From: Streptomyces spongiae
GTDB lineage: Bacteria; Actinomycetota; Actinomycetes; Streptomycetales; Streptomycetaceae
DNA: 34,312 bases
Assembly (NCBI RefSeq): GCF_009377185.1
Contig: NZ_VJZC01000045.1
Span: 1 to 34,312, forward strand
Reading direction: 5' to 3'
The position numbers were made by a program, and so were the translations under genes. Positions 8,156 through 16,486 of this stretch are shown in pieces (the first letter of the stretch is position 1; every line of letters begins with the position of its first letter). The notes below the pieces were generated by a model. That model was not told where the DNA came from. It saw only the letters and a list, made by a program, of their open reading frames with translations, and did not search any database.

Positions 8156-9483
8156 GAGGCCTCCAGCGGGATGAGTGCGGTGACGCGGTAGCCACCGGCA
8201 CGGTGCGGTCCGGTGTGCAGGGTTCCGCCGTAGACGGCGAGGCGCTCGCGCAGGCCGATCAGCCCGCGACCGGTTCCGTCCGCACCGGCGGCGGGGGACG
8301 TACGGGGCGCGGACGGCCCCGGTGTGCCGCCGGTGTCGGTGATGCCCACGCGGAGGTGGTCCGCGGCGTGGTCGACGGTGACGGCAGCGCTCGCACCCGG
8401 CGCGTGCTTGACCGTGTTGGTCAGTGCTTCCTGCACGACCCGGTAGGCGGCCAGTTCGATGCCGGGCGGAAGCGGACGCGTCGGCCCGGTCACGGTCAGC
8501 TCGACGGGCATCCCGGTGTTGCGCACGCCTGCGACCAGCGTCTCCAGCTGGTCCAGGCCCGGCTGGGGCGCCAGATCCACCATGCCCGCCAGGCCGGCCG
8601 AACCGGTGACCTGGGGCGGATCCGCCGGGTGGGTGCCGCCGGGGCCGACCGGGGTGTCCGTGGTGAGCAACCCCATGACGTGGCGCAGTTCCGTCATCGC
8701 CGCCCGGCCACCGGCCTCGACCGCGAGGAGCGCCTCACGGGCCTGGTCGGGACGGGCCTCCATGACCTTGCGGGCGGCACCGGCCTGGATGACCATCACA
8801 CTCACGTTGTGCGTCACCACGTCGTGCAGCTCGCGGGCGATCCTGGCGCGTTCGTGTTCGACGGCGCGGCGCAGCGCCTCGGCCTGCTCTCCTTCCAGCG
8901 TGGACAGGCGTCTGCGGCCCTCGTCGGTCCTGAGCTTCCATGTGCGCAGGCCGTTGGCCGCCACGACGATCGGTACCAGGATCAGGTACGGGGCGTACTG
9001 GGCCGGGACCGTGGGCAACGGCGCGTCCGTGCTGACCAGGAGCACCGCGACGGCCAGGCTCGCCAGTGTCGGAAGGCGACGGGGACTGTAGGCCGCGGCA
9101 CTGTACGCGGCGACGACACAGGCGTAGAAGGTGAGCCGCGGTGCGTCGTGCGGTGTCACCATGACCGCGGCCAGCACGATCCACAGCGCGGCGAGCGGGT
9201 ACCGGCGCCGCAGCGCCAGGGGTGCCGCCGCGACGACCCCCACGATCACCGGACCGATCCACGCACCAGGGCTGGGTGCGGGCCGGTCTCCCCGGTCGAC
9301 GACGGCGGTCATGTTGTCGAGGACGTAGTAGACGGCGCCGATGCCGATGGCCAGCGCCAGTAGCACGTCGAAGATCTGCCCGCGCCGGGTGAGCCGGGGA
9401 ACCGGACCCGTCGGGCGGGTCAGCAGGGCTGCCCACTCCCTCAGTCGGTCCGGTATGACTCGCTTCCGCAGTCGGTCCGTCAT
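8152..9483 (-). CDS. Sensor histidine kinase, HisKA_3 type
   Basis: About 443 residues from the ATG at 9483. Four or more hydrophobic segments form the N-terminal half. A dimerisation/phosphoacceptor helix follows with H220 in ARELHDVVTHNVSVM, and then an HATPase_c domain ending in the G2-type block GTGRGLIGLRERLAVYGG. This is the actinobacterial NarX/DesK-like kinase group, which phosphorylates the adjacent regulator. The short extracytoplasmic loops suggest sensing at or in the membrane. The start is uncertain: in-frame GTG codons at 9558 and 9498 and an ATG at 9537 are possible, none with a strong ribosome site. The signal is unknown. Confidence 0.9.
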   Translation of the reverse strand: MTDRLRKRVIPDRLREWAALLTRPTGPVPRLTRRGQIFDVLLALAIGIGAVYYVLDNMTAVVDRGDRPAPSPGAWIGPVIVGVVAAAPLALRRRYPLAALWIVLAAVMVTPHDAPRLTFYACVVAAYSAAAYSPRRLPTLASLAVAVLLVSTDAPLPTVPAQYAPYLILVPIVVAANGLRTWKLRTDEGRRRLSTLEGEQAEALRRAVEHERARIARELHDVVTHNVSVMVIQAGAARKVMEARPDQAREALLAVEAGGRAAMTELRHVMGLLTTDTPVGPGGTHPADPPQVTGSAGLAGMVDLAPQPGLDQLETLVAGVRNTGMPVELTVTGPTRPLPPGIELAAYRVVQEALTNTVKHAPGASAAVTVDHAADHLRVGITDTGGTPGPSAPRTSPAAGADGTGRGLIGLRERLAVYGGTLHTGPHRAGGYRVTALIPLEAS

Positions 9484-9571
9484 AGGCACGGTCGTCACCG
9501 GCTCATTCTCACCGACGTCGCGGCCGGCGACATCCATCCTGATGATCACTGCGAGCACCCGGGATACACCG

Positions 9572-9600
9572 GTCGACTACATCGCAGGGATGACTCCGAC
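9572..9600. promoter_or_regulatory. Composite interrupted palindrome between kinase and hydrolase genes
   Basis: In the divergent intergenic region, GTCG-N4-CATC-N5-GATG-N4-CGAC forms a symmetric 29-base element with eight matched pairs about position 9586. A dimeric LuxR-type regulator such as the product of 7475-8155 would suit such a site. It lies about 112 bases before the hydrolase start and 89 bases before the kinase start. The role is inferred from symmetry and position only. Confidence 0.4.
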
Positions 9601-9711
9601 GGACGTCCCCCCGACGCGGTACCGGAAACGGCCCCGACGGCCGACGCGCCCGGTCCGGCCCCGCTCCTAGCGTCCGGGGAGCCGGAGTTGACGACCGAAG
9701 GAGAAACGACC

Positions 9712-10962
9712 ATGACCGCACCACCAACTCATCGGGTGCTTCGCCGAGGCATTGCCGCCGTCCTCGGGCTCCTCGTCGTGGCGGCGTGCGCGCCCGCCTC
9801 CACGACCGACGCATCCATCGCAGGCGCCTCCGCCGCGGCCGGTTCCGCAGCCCACGTTTCCGCCGACGCGTCGGCCGACGCGAGCACCACGCCGTACGTA
9901 CCTGAACCCACCGGGCGGCACCCGGTCGGCCGAACGTTCCTCCATCTGACAGACACCTCCCGCCCCGACCCGTGGGTCCCCGGGCGGAACGAGAGGGAGC
10001 TCATGGTCTCCCTGTGGTATCCGGCGGAGCCGTCGGGCGGCCGACCGGCCCAGTACATGACGCCGAAGGAGTCCGAGCTCCTCCTCGAGGACGGCGGCAT
10101 CACCGGCCTGCCACTCGACGTGTTGAGCACGACGCGCACCAACGCGGTCAGCGACGCGAGGCCCGCGGGACGTCGGCGCGGTCTGCCCCTGGTCGTGCTC
10201 TCACCCGGCTTCTCCAAGCCACGCGCCACGCTCACCACTCTGGCCGAGGACCTGGCGAGCCGCGGCTACGTAGTGGCCGGAGTCGATCACACGTACGAGA
10301 ATGTCGCCACGACCTTCCCCGACGGGCGAGTCACCACCTGCGCGGCCTGCGAGGTCGATCATGACCTGGCGTTCTGGCAGAAGCTCGAGGCGGGCCGGGC
10401 TGCCGACGTGTCCTTCGTGCTCGATGAACTGACGGGACCGCACCCCAGGTGGAAGGGCGCCGGGCTGATCGACCCTCGCCGGATCGCGATGGCGGGTCAC
10501 TCGGTGGGAGGCGCGAGCACCAGCACCGCCATGGTGGCCGACTCCCGGATACGGGCCGGGATCGACATCGACGGCACCGCCGAACTCCCGATCCCCGACA
10601 GCGGCCTGTCTCGACCGTTCCTGTTCCTTGGCAGGCAATCCGCCTACACCCCGGGAGGGGGAGGCCCGGCCGCCGCCTGGGAGCGCGACTGGAAGCACCT
10701 GACCGGCTGGAAGCGCTGGCTCGTGGTCGCCGGAGCGGAGCACGCCTCCTTCACCGACGTCGGGCTCCTCGCGGAACAGCTCGGCCTCGACATCGGCGCG
10801 ACCCTGCCGGCCGCCCGCGCGGCCCAGATCACCCGCCGGTACACCGGGGCCTTCCTCGACCTGCACCTGCGGAACAAGCCGCAGCCCCTGCTGGACCAGC
10901 CGTCGCCGCACTACCCCGCGGTGGAGTTCTGCTCCGTGGAGACAATGAACTGCGGGACTTGA
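9712..10962 (+). CDS. Secreted lipoprotein alpha/beta hydrolase, PAF-acetylhydrolase/dienelactone hydrolase-like
   Basis: 416 residues from the ATG at 9712, which follows GAAGGAGA. The N-terminus is a lipoprotein signal (RRGIAAVLGLLVVAAC), so the enzyme should be anchored on the outer face of the membrane. The catalytic triad is visible: S264 in AGHSVGG, D287 in IDIDGTAELP and H344 in GAEHASFTD, the arrangement of plasma PAF-acetylhydrolase-like esterases. It likely cleaves short acyl esters, but the natural substrate is unknown. It is divergent from the two-component operon, which may control it. The 3' end lies inside a four-copy tandem repeat that contains its stop codon. Confidence 0.88.
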   Translation: MTAPPTHRVLRRGIAAVLGLLVVAACAPASTTDASIAGASAAAGSAAHVSADASADASTTPYVPEPTGRHPVGRTFLHLTDTSRPDPWVPGRNERELMVSLWYPAEPSGGRPAQYMTPKESELLLEDGGITGLPLDVLSTTRTNAVSDARPAGRRRGLPLVVLSPGFSKPRATLTTLAEDLASRGYVVAGVDHTYENVATTFPDGRVTTCAACEVDHDLAFWQKLEAGRAADVSFVLDELTGPHPRWKGAGLIDPRRIAMAGHSVGGASTSTAMVADSRIRAGIDIDGTAELPIPDSGLSRPFLFLGRQSAYTPGGGGPAAAWERDWKHLTGWKRWLVVAGAEHASFTDVGLLAEQLGLDIGATLPAARAAQITRRYTGAFLDLHLRNKPQPLLDQPSPHYPAVEFCSVETMNCGT

Positions 10963-11002
10963 ACCGCAAGACTTGAACCGCAAGACCTGAACCGCGGGAC
11001 CT
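10947..11002 (+). repeat. Four tandem 14-base units across the hydrolase stop codon
   Basis: Units of the form GAACYGCRRGACYT run at 10947-10960, 10961-10974, 10975-10988 and 10989-11002. The TGA stop of the hydrolase (10960-10962) spans the junction of units one and two. Because 14 is not a multiple of three, successive copies shift frame. The copies differ by only one to three bases, so the expansion looks recent. Confidence 0.9.
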
Positions 11003-11007
11003 GAGCA

Positions 11008-11035
11008 GCGGCCGACTCACGAGACACTCGGCCGC
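11008..11035. terminator. Hairpin between convergent genes
   Basis: GCGGCCGA (11008-11015) and TCGGCCGC (11028-11035) are perfect eight-base arms with a 12-base loop. It lies 46 bases past the hydrolase stop, and the loop contains the stop codon of the convergent membrane-protein gene (11017-11019). It probably terminates transcription from both sides. Confidence 0.6.
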
Positions 11036-11568
11036 GGCCAACCCGCGAGACCCTCGTCCTCGACCGGTTCGTCCTGAGCCATGAGCCCGGCCACCCACAA
11101 CGGCATCAGCCAGTGGGGCACGAGGACGGCGACGAGCAGGGGCGCCGCGTACGCCGTGAGCGCGTCGCCCCCGGACGCGCCCGCGATCAGCAGGCCGGCC
11201 ACGGCGGCGGCCAGCAGCAGGGTCATCACCCGGTGGGAAACGGCCAGGACCCGGCTGCGTTCGGCCGACTGCCGCTCGTCCAGGGCGCGTTCGCGCAGTT
11301 CCAGCAGGCCGCGGGTGGCGGCGTTGATCGCACCCGTGGCGACCGCCCAGGGCAGGAACAGCACCGCCACCGCGACGACGGCCCACATCGGCTCCGCCTT
11401 CGCGAGGTAGAAGTAGGTCATCAGCGACCCGATGGCAACGGTCAGCGCGACATGCGCGGCCACGGCCAGGCGTCGGCGCGCGGCGGTGGCGTACAGAGGC
11501 CGCCCCCTGGGGTCGTTCATCAGCCTCAGCATGCTCCGGTCGTAGCCGGTCATCCGCGTCGTCGTCAT
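11017..11568 (-). CDS. Four-helix membrane protein coupled to an XRE regulator
   Basis: 183 residues from the ATG at 11568, preceded by GGGAGGAAAC. Hydrophobic segments at about 34-54, 61-82, 112-133 and 137-160 predict a four-helix membrane protein. A charged cytoplasmic stretch rich in Arg and Glu (LLELRERALDERQSAERSR) separates helices two and three. I recognise no catalytic motif. Its start overlaps the stop of the XRE gene by four bases (ATGA), so it is made together with that regulator. Small XRE regulator plus membrane protein pairs are common in actinobacteria, and the function is generally unknown. Confidence 0.85.
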   Translation of the reverse strand: MTTTRMTGYDRSMLRLMNDPRGRPLYATAARRRLAVAAHVALTVAIGSLMTYFYLAKAEPMWAVVAVAVLFLPWAVATGAINAATRGLLELRERALDERQSAERSRVLAVSHRVMTLLLAAAVAGLLIAGASGGDALTAYAAPLLVAVLVPHWLMPLWVAGLMAQDEPVEDEGLAGWPRPSVS

Positions 11569-11813
11569 GGCTGTTTCCTCCCGTAGACCTCGTCGGTGAG
11601 CGGCCGGAACGGTTCCAGGGAGAACAGCGCCTCCACCGGCAGCCCGAAGTACTTCGCGATCTTCAGCGCCAGATCGAGGCTCGGGTTGTACTGCCCCCGC
11701 TCGATGTAGCCGATGGTCTGGTAGTGCGCCCCCACGGCCTCGGCCAGGCTCTGACGAGACACCTTCCGTTCGGCGCGCACCATCGCCAGCCTGTTGTGCA
11801 CCTGCTCGCTCAT
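11565..11813 (-). CDS. Small XRE-family transcriptional regulator
   Basis: 82 residues, nearly all one Cro/C1-type helix-turn-helix domain (VRAERKVSRQSLAEAVGAHYQTIGYIERGQYNPSLDLALKIAKYF). Such short proteins bind DNA as dimers without a ligand domain. The C-terminus PVEALFSLEPFRPL is the usual tail of this subgroup. There is no purine-rich ribosome site before the ATG, and a -10-like hexamer ends about ten bases upstream, which suggests a leaderless or nearly leaderless mRNA. It probably represses its own operon with the downstream membrane protein. Confidence 0.9.
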   Translation of the reverse strand: MSEQVHNRLAMVRAERKVSRQSLAEAVGAHYQTIGYIERGQYNPSLDLALKIAKYFGLPVEALFSLEPFRPLTDEVYGRKQP

Positions 11814-11849
11814 GTATAAGAAATACTACATTCGAGAGGAGAACTGCAA
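11812..11849 (-). promoter_or_regulatory. Probable leaderless promoter with overlapping inverted repeat for the XRE gene
   Basis: On the minus strand, TTGCAG (11849-11844) and TAGTAT (11828-11823) form a -35/-10-like pair with a short 15-base spacer, placing the RNA start within a few bases of the ATG at 11813. An AT-rich inverted repeat, TGTA...TACA with inner GTAT/ATAC (about 11812-11830), covers the -10 and the start codon and would suit autorepression. Confidence 0.42.
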
Positions 11850-11938
11850 TCCACCCACGGCCGTCCAGCAGCCCTCCCCACTCGCTCGCCTGGGGCTGTG
11901 GAACTGCGGTGCGGCCGCTTCCAGTGCATGGTGGTGGC

Positions 11939-12157
11939 ATGGACAGCCGTGCCCCTGTGGTGGTGCTGCCGCCCTCGCCGGACGGCGGGCGGCAGGTGAC
12001 GATCCATGGCGAGGACGTGGGCATCGCCTACAGCCTGTTCGACGTGCTGGACCTCCTGCACGGCGCCGACCTGCCCACCGAGGACCGGGCCATCGACGAC
12101 CCCGAACTGATCGAGTGGCGCGGCGGCGGACCGTACGACTGGAACGGCACCCCCTGA
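11939..12157 (+). CDS. Small hypothetical protein
   Basis: 72 residues from the ATG at 11939, with a weak upstream GGTGG site. The protein is acidic and soluble. It has a probable beta hairpin (GRQVTIHGEDVGIAYS), a leucine-rich helix (LFDVLDLLHGADL) and a C-terminal IEWRGGGPYDWNGTP. It has no signal peptide or membrane segment. I do not recognise a family. Coding is supported by strong third-position GC and by its conserved-looking, non-repetitive composition. It may be transcribed divergently from the XRE gene. Confidence 0.6.
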   Translation: MDSRAPVVVLPPSPDGGRQVTIHGEDVGIAYSLFDVLDLLHGADLPTEDRAIDDPELIEWRGGGPYDWNGTP

Positions 12158-12332
12158 CGCCCCAGTAGGTCCGGATCCGCCACTCGGCCCGTGCTCCGAC
12201 GCCCTGGGTCCCGTTGCCGTTTCGCCGCCCGTGAGTTCGTTTAGTGCACGTAGGTACGAGGGAAACCACTTCTGTCCCACGGAAAGTCAAGTGAGCTTGT
12301 CGGTGGGCGCGGTGGAACGGGGGAGAACGAAC

Positions 12333-15254
12333 GTGCGCAACGGGGATCGTGACAGACTGCAGACCTGCTCGGCGGATCATCCCGGAATGTCGACCGAGGG
12401 CGGGATCGAGGTCCAGCGGCAGCTGGAGACGCTCATCGGGGACTTCCGCACCAGTGAGCCGCCCATGCCGGTCGTGGTCCTGCACGCCGAGGAAGCAGCC
12501 GACGACACCCAGGTGGCCGGCCTCGTCGGCGAACTGCGCAACGGGCAGGACACACACGGAACGCGCTGTGCCGTCGCGCCCGCGGCACAGGAGGGCGCGA
12601 CGGAGGTCCTGCGGGCGGCGCGTCTCGTGCGCGATCTCGGCGACCCGAAGCGATGGGGTGGCCGGCACTCGATCTACCGGCGGTACGCGTTCCCCCGCGT
12701 TCGGCTCGTGCACGCCATCGAGGACGCCGTGCGCGCACTGGGCACGGACTGGCCCGGTCCGCCCACCGGATCCGCGGCCGCGGAGGCCGGCCACGATCCG
12801 GCGCAGGACCTGCTCAACCAGTTGGCCAAACAGCGGTGGCGTCCCGACGGGTCCGCCCGTTGGCATTCAGGGCTGCCCATGTTCGACATGGCGCACATCC
12901 TCCCGGCCAGCCTGGTGACGGTCCTTGCCGCGCTCCTCGCCCGAAGCGACTGGTACATGGCTGTCGCGTCGGGCGTCGGCTTCCTGTTGCTGCTGGCGGT
13001 GCTGAACTACGTCCTGCCCGGGCGCGCTCCGATCTTCCTGTGGCTGCGCCGGGAGAGCCGCTGGTTCATGACCACGACCTTCCTCAGGGCAGCGGCCCAG
13101 GACCGTCCCACCGAGGTGTCGCTGTTGCGGCCGGTCCGCTCGTGGAAGGCGATCGCGGCGCGTGCGTACGACGTGGCGGAGGCGCTGAAGGCGGGCCACG
13201 AGTTCCAGCTCCAGCTCTACGTCCTGGCCCTGTTCGAGGACCTGCGGGACAACCACCGTCGCCGGAGCTGGGATCTGCGCGGCTTCAAACGCCTGCGCCC
13301 GCCCATGCTGTTCGTACCGCGGATCGGCACGGACAACGGCGGCATCGAACTGATCAAGGCCGTCAGCGACGTGCGCAGCCGCCGGAGCGAACTGGACCCA
13401 CTGCTCCTCGTGGCGGCCGTCCCCGCTGCCGACGTACGGCTGCTGGAGCGCAGCGTCGTCCAGGGGGTACGCGCCAGTGGGACCGACCAGGGGTTCCAGG
13501 CCCGGTTGCGGGGCTGGTACGACGAGTGGGCGAGGAACCTGCGCGCGGAGCAGTCGCCGAGCCGCGAACGGGCCGTCCTGCCCTGGGTGTTGAAGATCCC
13601 ACTGCCCCAGGACGAGCTGCGGCCGCTGCCGGACAGACAGCGGCACTGCGTGAAGGCCGCCACACGGCCCACCGTCGCCCGCGTGGTGTGGGCCCTGCAC
13701 ACGCTCGCCCTCGTGCTGGCCCTGACCGCCGCGACCGCCGCCTGGCGCACCGCGAGACTCTCCGACGAGTACTGCTCCTCGTCCGTCCTGACCGCCAACC
13801 GTGACACGGAGCGCAGACCCGCGCCGGACGGCGGGACCGAGTGCATAGGAATCGCGACGGACGACGTGCGCTTCGCCGACTGGCTGCCGGACGACGCCAA
13901 GGAGCCGGACGCCAAGGCGCTGTCCGACGGGCGAGCGGTGCCCTGGACGGTCGCCGAGCTGGAGGACGGCATCCGCACGGAGAACGCCGACGTCCTCGCC
14001 GACCACCGGGACAACTACGTCACCCTCGTGTACGCGGGCCCGCTCAGCGCCGACCCCGACGGTGGTTCCTCACCGGTGAAGGGCCTGGAGGAACTGGCGG
14101 GTGTATACCTGGCGCAGTCCGTCATCAACAACACCTTCACCGTGAAGCTGCGCGTCCTGATCGCCAACGGCGGTGTGGACCTGCACCACCAGTCCGACAT
14201 GGCCGACGCCATAGCCGCCTACGCGGCGAAGGACCCGACGGTGGTGGGCGTCGTCGGCACCGGGCGCGACCTCAAGTCCAGTACGGCGACGACCCGCAAG
14301 CTCAGGAACGCCGGGCTGCCCGTCGTGTCCGGGACGAACTCCGCGACCTATCTGCCGCGCGAGTTCGCCAACTGGTTCAGTCTGGCCGCCACGGACGAAT
14401 GGCAGTCCTCCCAACTCGGTCTGATCGCCAAGCAGTTGAGGACACCCGGTACCCCGCAGTACGCGCTGGTGCTGGCCCGCGACACCAAGAAGACCGACGA
14501 CCGCTACACCACCGAACAGGCGCGCTACGGCGGTGCGATGCTCGACAAGTACGGTTTCACGCCGCTGCCCGAGCGCCACTACACCCTCAAGGGCGGAAAG
14601 CCCGAGTTCCGTCTGCACACCGAGGAGATCTGCCGCGGCGACCGCGTGCCGTCCGTGATCTACTTCGCGGGCCGTGTCGAGGACGTCGATCCCCTGATGA
14701 CCCAGCTCGGTACGGAACCCGGCTGCGCGCGCAAGAAGATGTCCGTCATCACGGGCGACGACCTCTCCAAGGCCGACTTCTCGCAGGGCGAGGACGCGGT
14801 GGCCCCGAACGTGACGCTGTACCACGCCGCCCTCGCCGAACTGGAGGAAGCGGCCTCCGGGACGACGTTCTACGAGGATGCCCGCAAATACCTGCCGGGG
14901 CTCGACAAGCAGCGCGTCCGCTACGACACGCCCGCGTTCGCCAGCGGCCAGACGGCCCTGTCCCACGACGCGACGCGCGCGCTGTACTGGGCGGCCACAC
15001 GCGGTGGCGACCCGCAGAGCCGGGCGGCGACCTGGGTGAACCTCAGAACCGTCAAGCTTCAGGGCATGGCCACGGGCACGATCGACTTCACCGACGCACC
15101 GCTCTACGGCGACAGAAAGGGCCACAGCATCGTCCTGAAGGAGGTCTGGCGCACCGACGACGGGATCTCGAAGTCGCGCGTCGTGTGCAGGAGGGTGGCC
15201 GGCGACGCACGTCCGCTGACCGAGAAGGAGTGCGTCGTCAAGCGCCACGGCTGA
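12333..15254 (+). CDS. Large membrane protein with periplasmic-binding-protein-like ectodomain
   Basis: 973 residues from a GTG at 12333 behind a GGGGGAGA site; the frame is open from 12231, but nothing upstream looks coding. The N-terminal 185 residues are soluble and look like a degenerate nucleotide-binding region (PVVVLHAEEAADDTQVAGLV) without a Walker A motif. Two hydrophobic helices follow (about 190-204 and 208-226), then a 220-residue cytoplasmic domain, a third helix (about 448-471) and a 500-residue exterior domain with six cysteines. That domain resembles the type I fold of branched-chain amino acid binding proteins, for example the stretch VVGVVGTGRDLKSSTATTRK followed by AGLPVVSGTNSATYL. 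A sensor or receptor role is inferred. It ends 65 bases before an ABC importer on the same strand. Confidence 0.82.
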   Translation: MRNGDRDRLQTCSADHPGMSTEGGIEVQRQLETLIGDFRTSEPPMPVVVLHAEEAADDTQVAGLVGELRNGQDTHGTRCAVAPAAQEGATEVLRAARLVRDLGDPKRWGGRHSIYRRYAFPRVRLVHAIEDAVRALGTDWPGPPTGSAAAEAGHDPAQDLLNQLAKQRWRPDGSARWHSGLPMFDMAHILPASLVTVLAALLARSDWYMAVASGVGFLLLLAVLNYVLPGRAPIFLWLRRESRWFMTTTFLRAAAQDRPTEVSLLRPVRSWKAIAARAYDVAEALKAGHEFQLQLYVLALFEDLRDNHRRRSWDLRGFKRLRPPMLFVPRIGTDNGGIELIKAVSDVRSRRSELDPLLLVAAVPAADVRLLERSVVQGVRASGTDQGFQARLRGWYDEWARNLRAEQSPSRERAVLPWVLKIPLPQDELRPLPDRQRHCVKAATRPTVARVVWALHTLALVLALTAATAAWRTARLSDEYCSSSVLTANRDTERRPAPDGGTECIGIATDDVRFADWLPDDAKEPDAKALSDGRAVPWTVAELEDGIRTENADVLADHRDNYVTLVYAGPLSADPDGGSSPVKGLEELAGVYLAQSVINNTFTVKLRVLIANGGVDLHHQSDMADAIAAYAAKDPTVVGVVGTGRDLKSSTATTRKLRNAGLPVVSGTNSATYLPREFANWFSLAATDEWQSSQLGLIAKQLRTPGTPQYALVLARDTKKTDDRYTTEQARYGGAMLDKYGFTPLPERHYTLKGGKPEFRLHTEEICRGDRVPSVIYFAGRVEDVDPLMTQLGTEPGCARKKMSVITGDDLSKADFSQGEDAVAPNVTLYHAALAELEEAASGTTFYEDARKYLPGLDKQRVRYDTPAFASGQTALSHDATRALYWAATRGGDPQSRAATWVNLRTVKLQGMATGTIDFTDAPLYGDRKGHSIVLKEVWRTDDGISKSRVVCRRVAGDARPLTEKECVVKRHG

Positions 15255-15319
15255 GCCGCACTCCGCGAGGAACAGCGCGTAGATGCCCCTGGTCCAACGG
15301 ATCGAGAGAGGTGCCGGAC

Positions 15320-16444
15320 ATGAAGCACTCCCTGCGGGTCGGCGTCAGCGCCGCCATCCTTGCCACCCTCACCACGCTCTCCGCCTGCGGAGACGGGGAT
15401 TCCTCGTCCTCGTCCTCCTCCAAAGGCGAGTTAGGCGCCCGGGCGACACTCGACGTGGCCATCGCCTCGGCCGTGGTCGCCCCCAAGGAGGAGGTCGCCA
15501 CCTACGCGGTGGGGGACGCCGAAGGCTACTTCACCGAGGAGAAGCTCAAGGTCGACGTGATCAACACGGACGGCTCGGTCGCCGCGGTCCAGGCCGTCGC
15601 CTCGGGCAGCGCCGACATCACACCGGCCGACGCCGGAGCCATCCTCGCCGCGCGGGAGAAGGGCGTCCCGGTCAGGGCCATCGGTGGTCTGGTGCGGAAC
15701 TGGCCGTGGCGCATGGCGGTCCGGCCGGACAGCGAGATCAAGACCCCGGCCGACCTCAAGGGCAAGAAGGTCGGTGTCATCAGCCTCGCCTCCGGATCGG
15801 CCATCTACGCCCGGGCGTACGCGGACGACGCCGGCCTCGACGCGGCCGAGGACATCGAGCTGCTGCCGGTAGGTGTGGGCGCGCAGGCTCTGTCCGCGCT
15901 GGAGGACGGCAAGGTCGACGTGCTCGCGCTGTTCACGCAGGCGTACACCACGATCGAGAACACCGGCGCGGAGTTCCGTTACCTGGACAACTCCGATGCC
16001 TTCGAGGGCATCCGCTCCCTGACGTTCGCGGTGACCGAGAGGACCCTCAAGGAGAAGAAGGACGTGTTGACGCGCTATCTGCGCGCTTCGTACAAGGCAC
16101 TGCTCTTCTCCGCCGTCAACCCCGAGGCCGCCATGCGCGACGGCTACGAGGTCTTCCCGCGGCTCCTGACCGGCCAGAAGGCCGACGACCGTGTCGGCGA
16201 CGACAGCAAGAGCCTCGACGCGTGGATCAGGACCGCGGTCCCCTCCTCCGGTGGGCCCGAGACCTTCGAGGACTGGGGCGCCATCAGCGACGCGGAGTGG
16301 AAGAAGACGGTCGCCTACACCAAGGCGTCCGGCCAGATCACCAAGGACGTCGATCTCGCGGAGCTGTGGGACGGCAGCCTGCTCCAGGGCGCGAACGACT
16401 TCGACAGCGCGGCTGTGATCCAGAAAGCGAAGACGGCCAAGTAG
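15320..16444 (+). CDS. ABC transporter substrate-binding lipoprotein, SsuA/TauA/THI5-like
   Basis: 374 residues from the ATG at 15320, with a GAGAGAGG site. The lipoprotein signal ends LSAC (C23), followed by a run of seven serines as a flexible linker. The mature domain has the NMT1/THI5-like type II binding fold (GYFTEEKLKVDVI, SGSADITPADAGAILAAREKG, KTPADLKGKKVGV). The family binds nitrate, sulfonates, hydroxymethylpyrimidine or related small ligands. Codon 38 (15431-15433) is TTA, so translation should need the bldA tRNA. It heads a run with an ATPase, a permease and an amidohydrolase, which suggests a cyclic amide or pyrimidine-like ligand. Confidence 0.9.
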   Translation: MKHSLRVGVSAAILATLTTLSACGDGDSSSSSSSKGELGARATLDVAIASAVVAPKEEVATYAVGDAEGYFTEEKLKVDVINTDGSVAAVQAVASGSADITPADAGAILAAREKGVPVRAIGGLVRNWPWRMAVRPDSEIKTPADLKGKKVGVISLASGSAIYARAYADDAGLDAAEDIELLPVGVGAQALSALEDGKVDVLALFTQAYTTIENTGAEFRYLDNSDAFEGIRSLTFAVTERTLKEKKDVLTRYLRASYKALLFSAVNPEAAMRDGYEVFPRLLTGQKADDRVGDDSKSLDAWIRTAVPSSGGPETFEDWGAISDAEWKKTVAYTKASGQITKDVDLAELWDGSLLQGANDFDSAAVIQKAKTAK

Positions 16445-16486
16445 CGAGCGACCGGACGCCACCAGCAGGGAGGTCAGGAAGCCGTC

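Noticed and set aside
12867..14006. 379-codon minus-strand open frame
   Set aside because: It is opposite the large membrane protein, low in hydrophobic order and without motifs.
15404..15424. Serine run in the SBP as a possible frameshift or low-complexity artefact
   Set aside because: The seven serines use mixed TCC/TCG codons directly after the lipidated cysteine, a usual flexible linker position in Streptomyces lipoproteins, and the frame stays intact on both sides.
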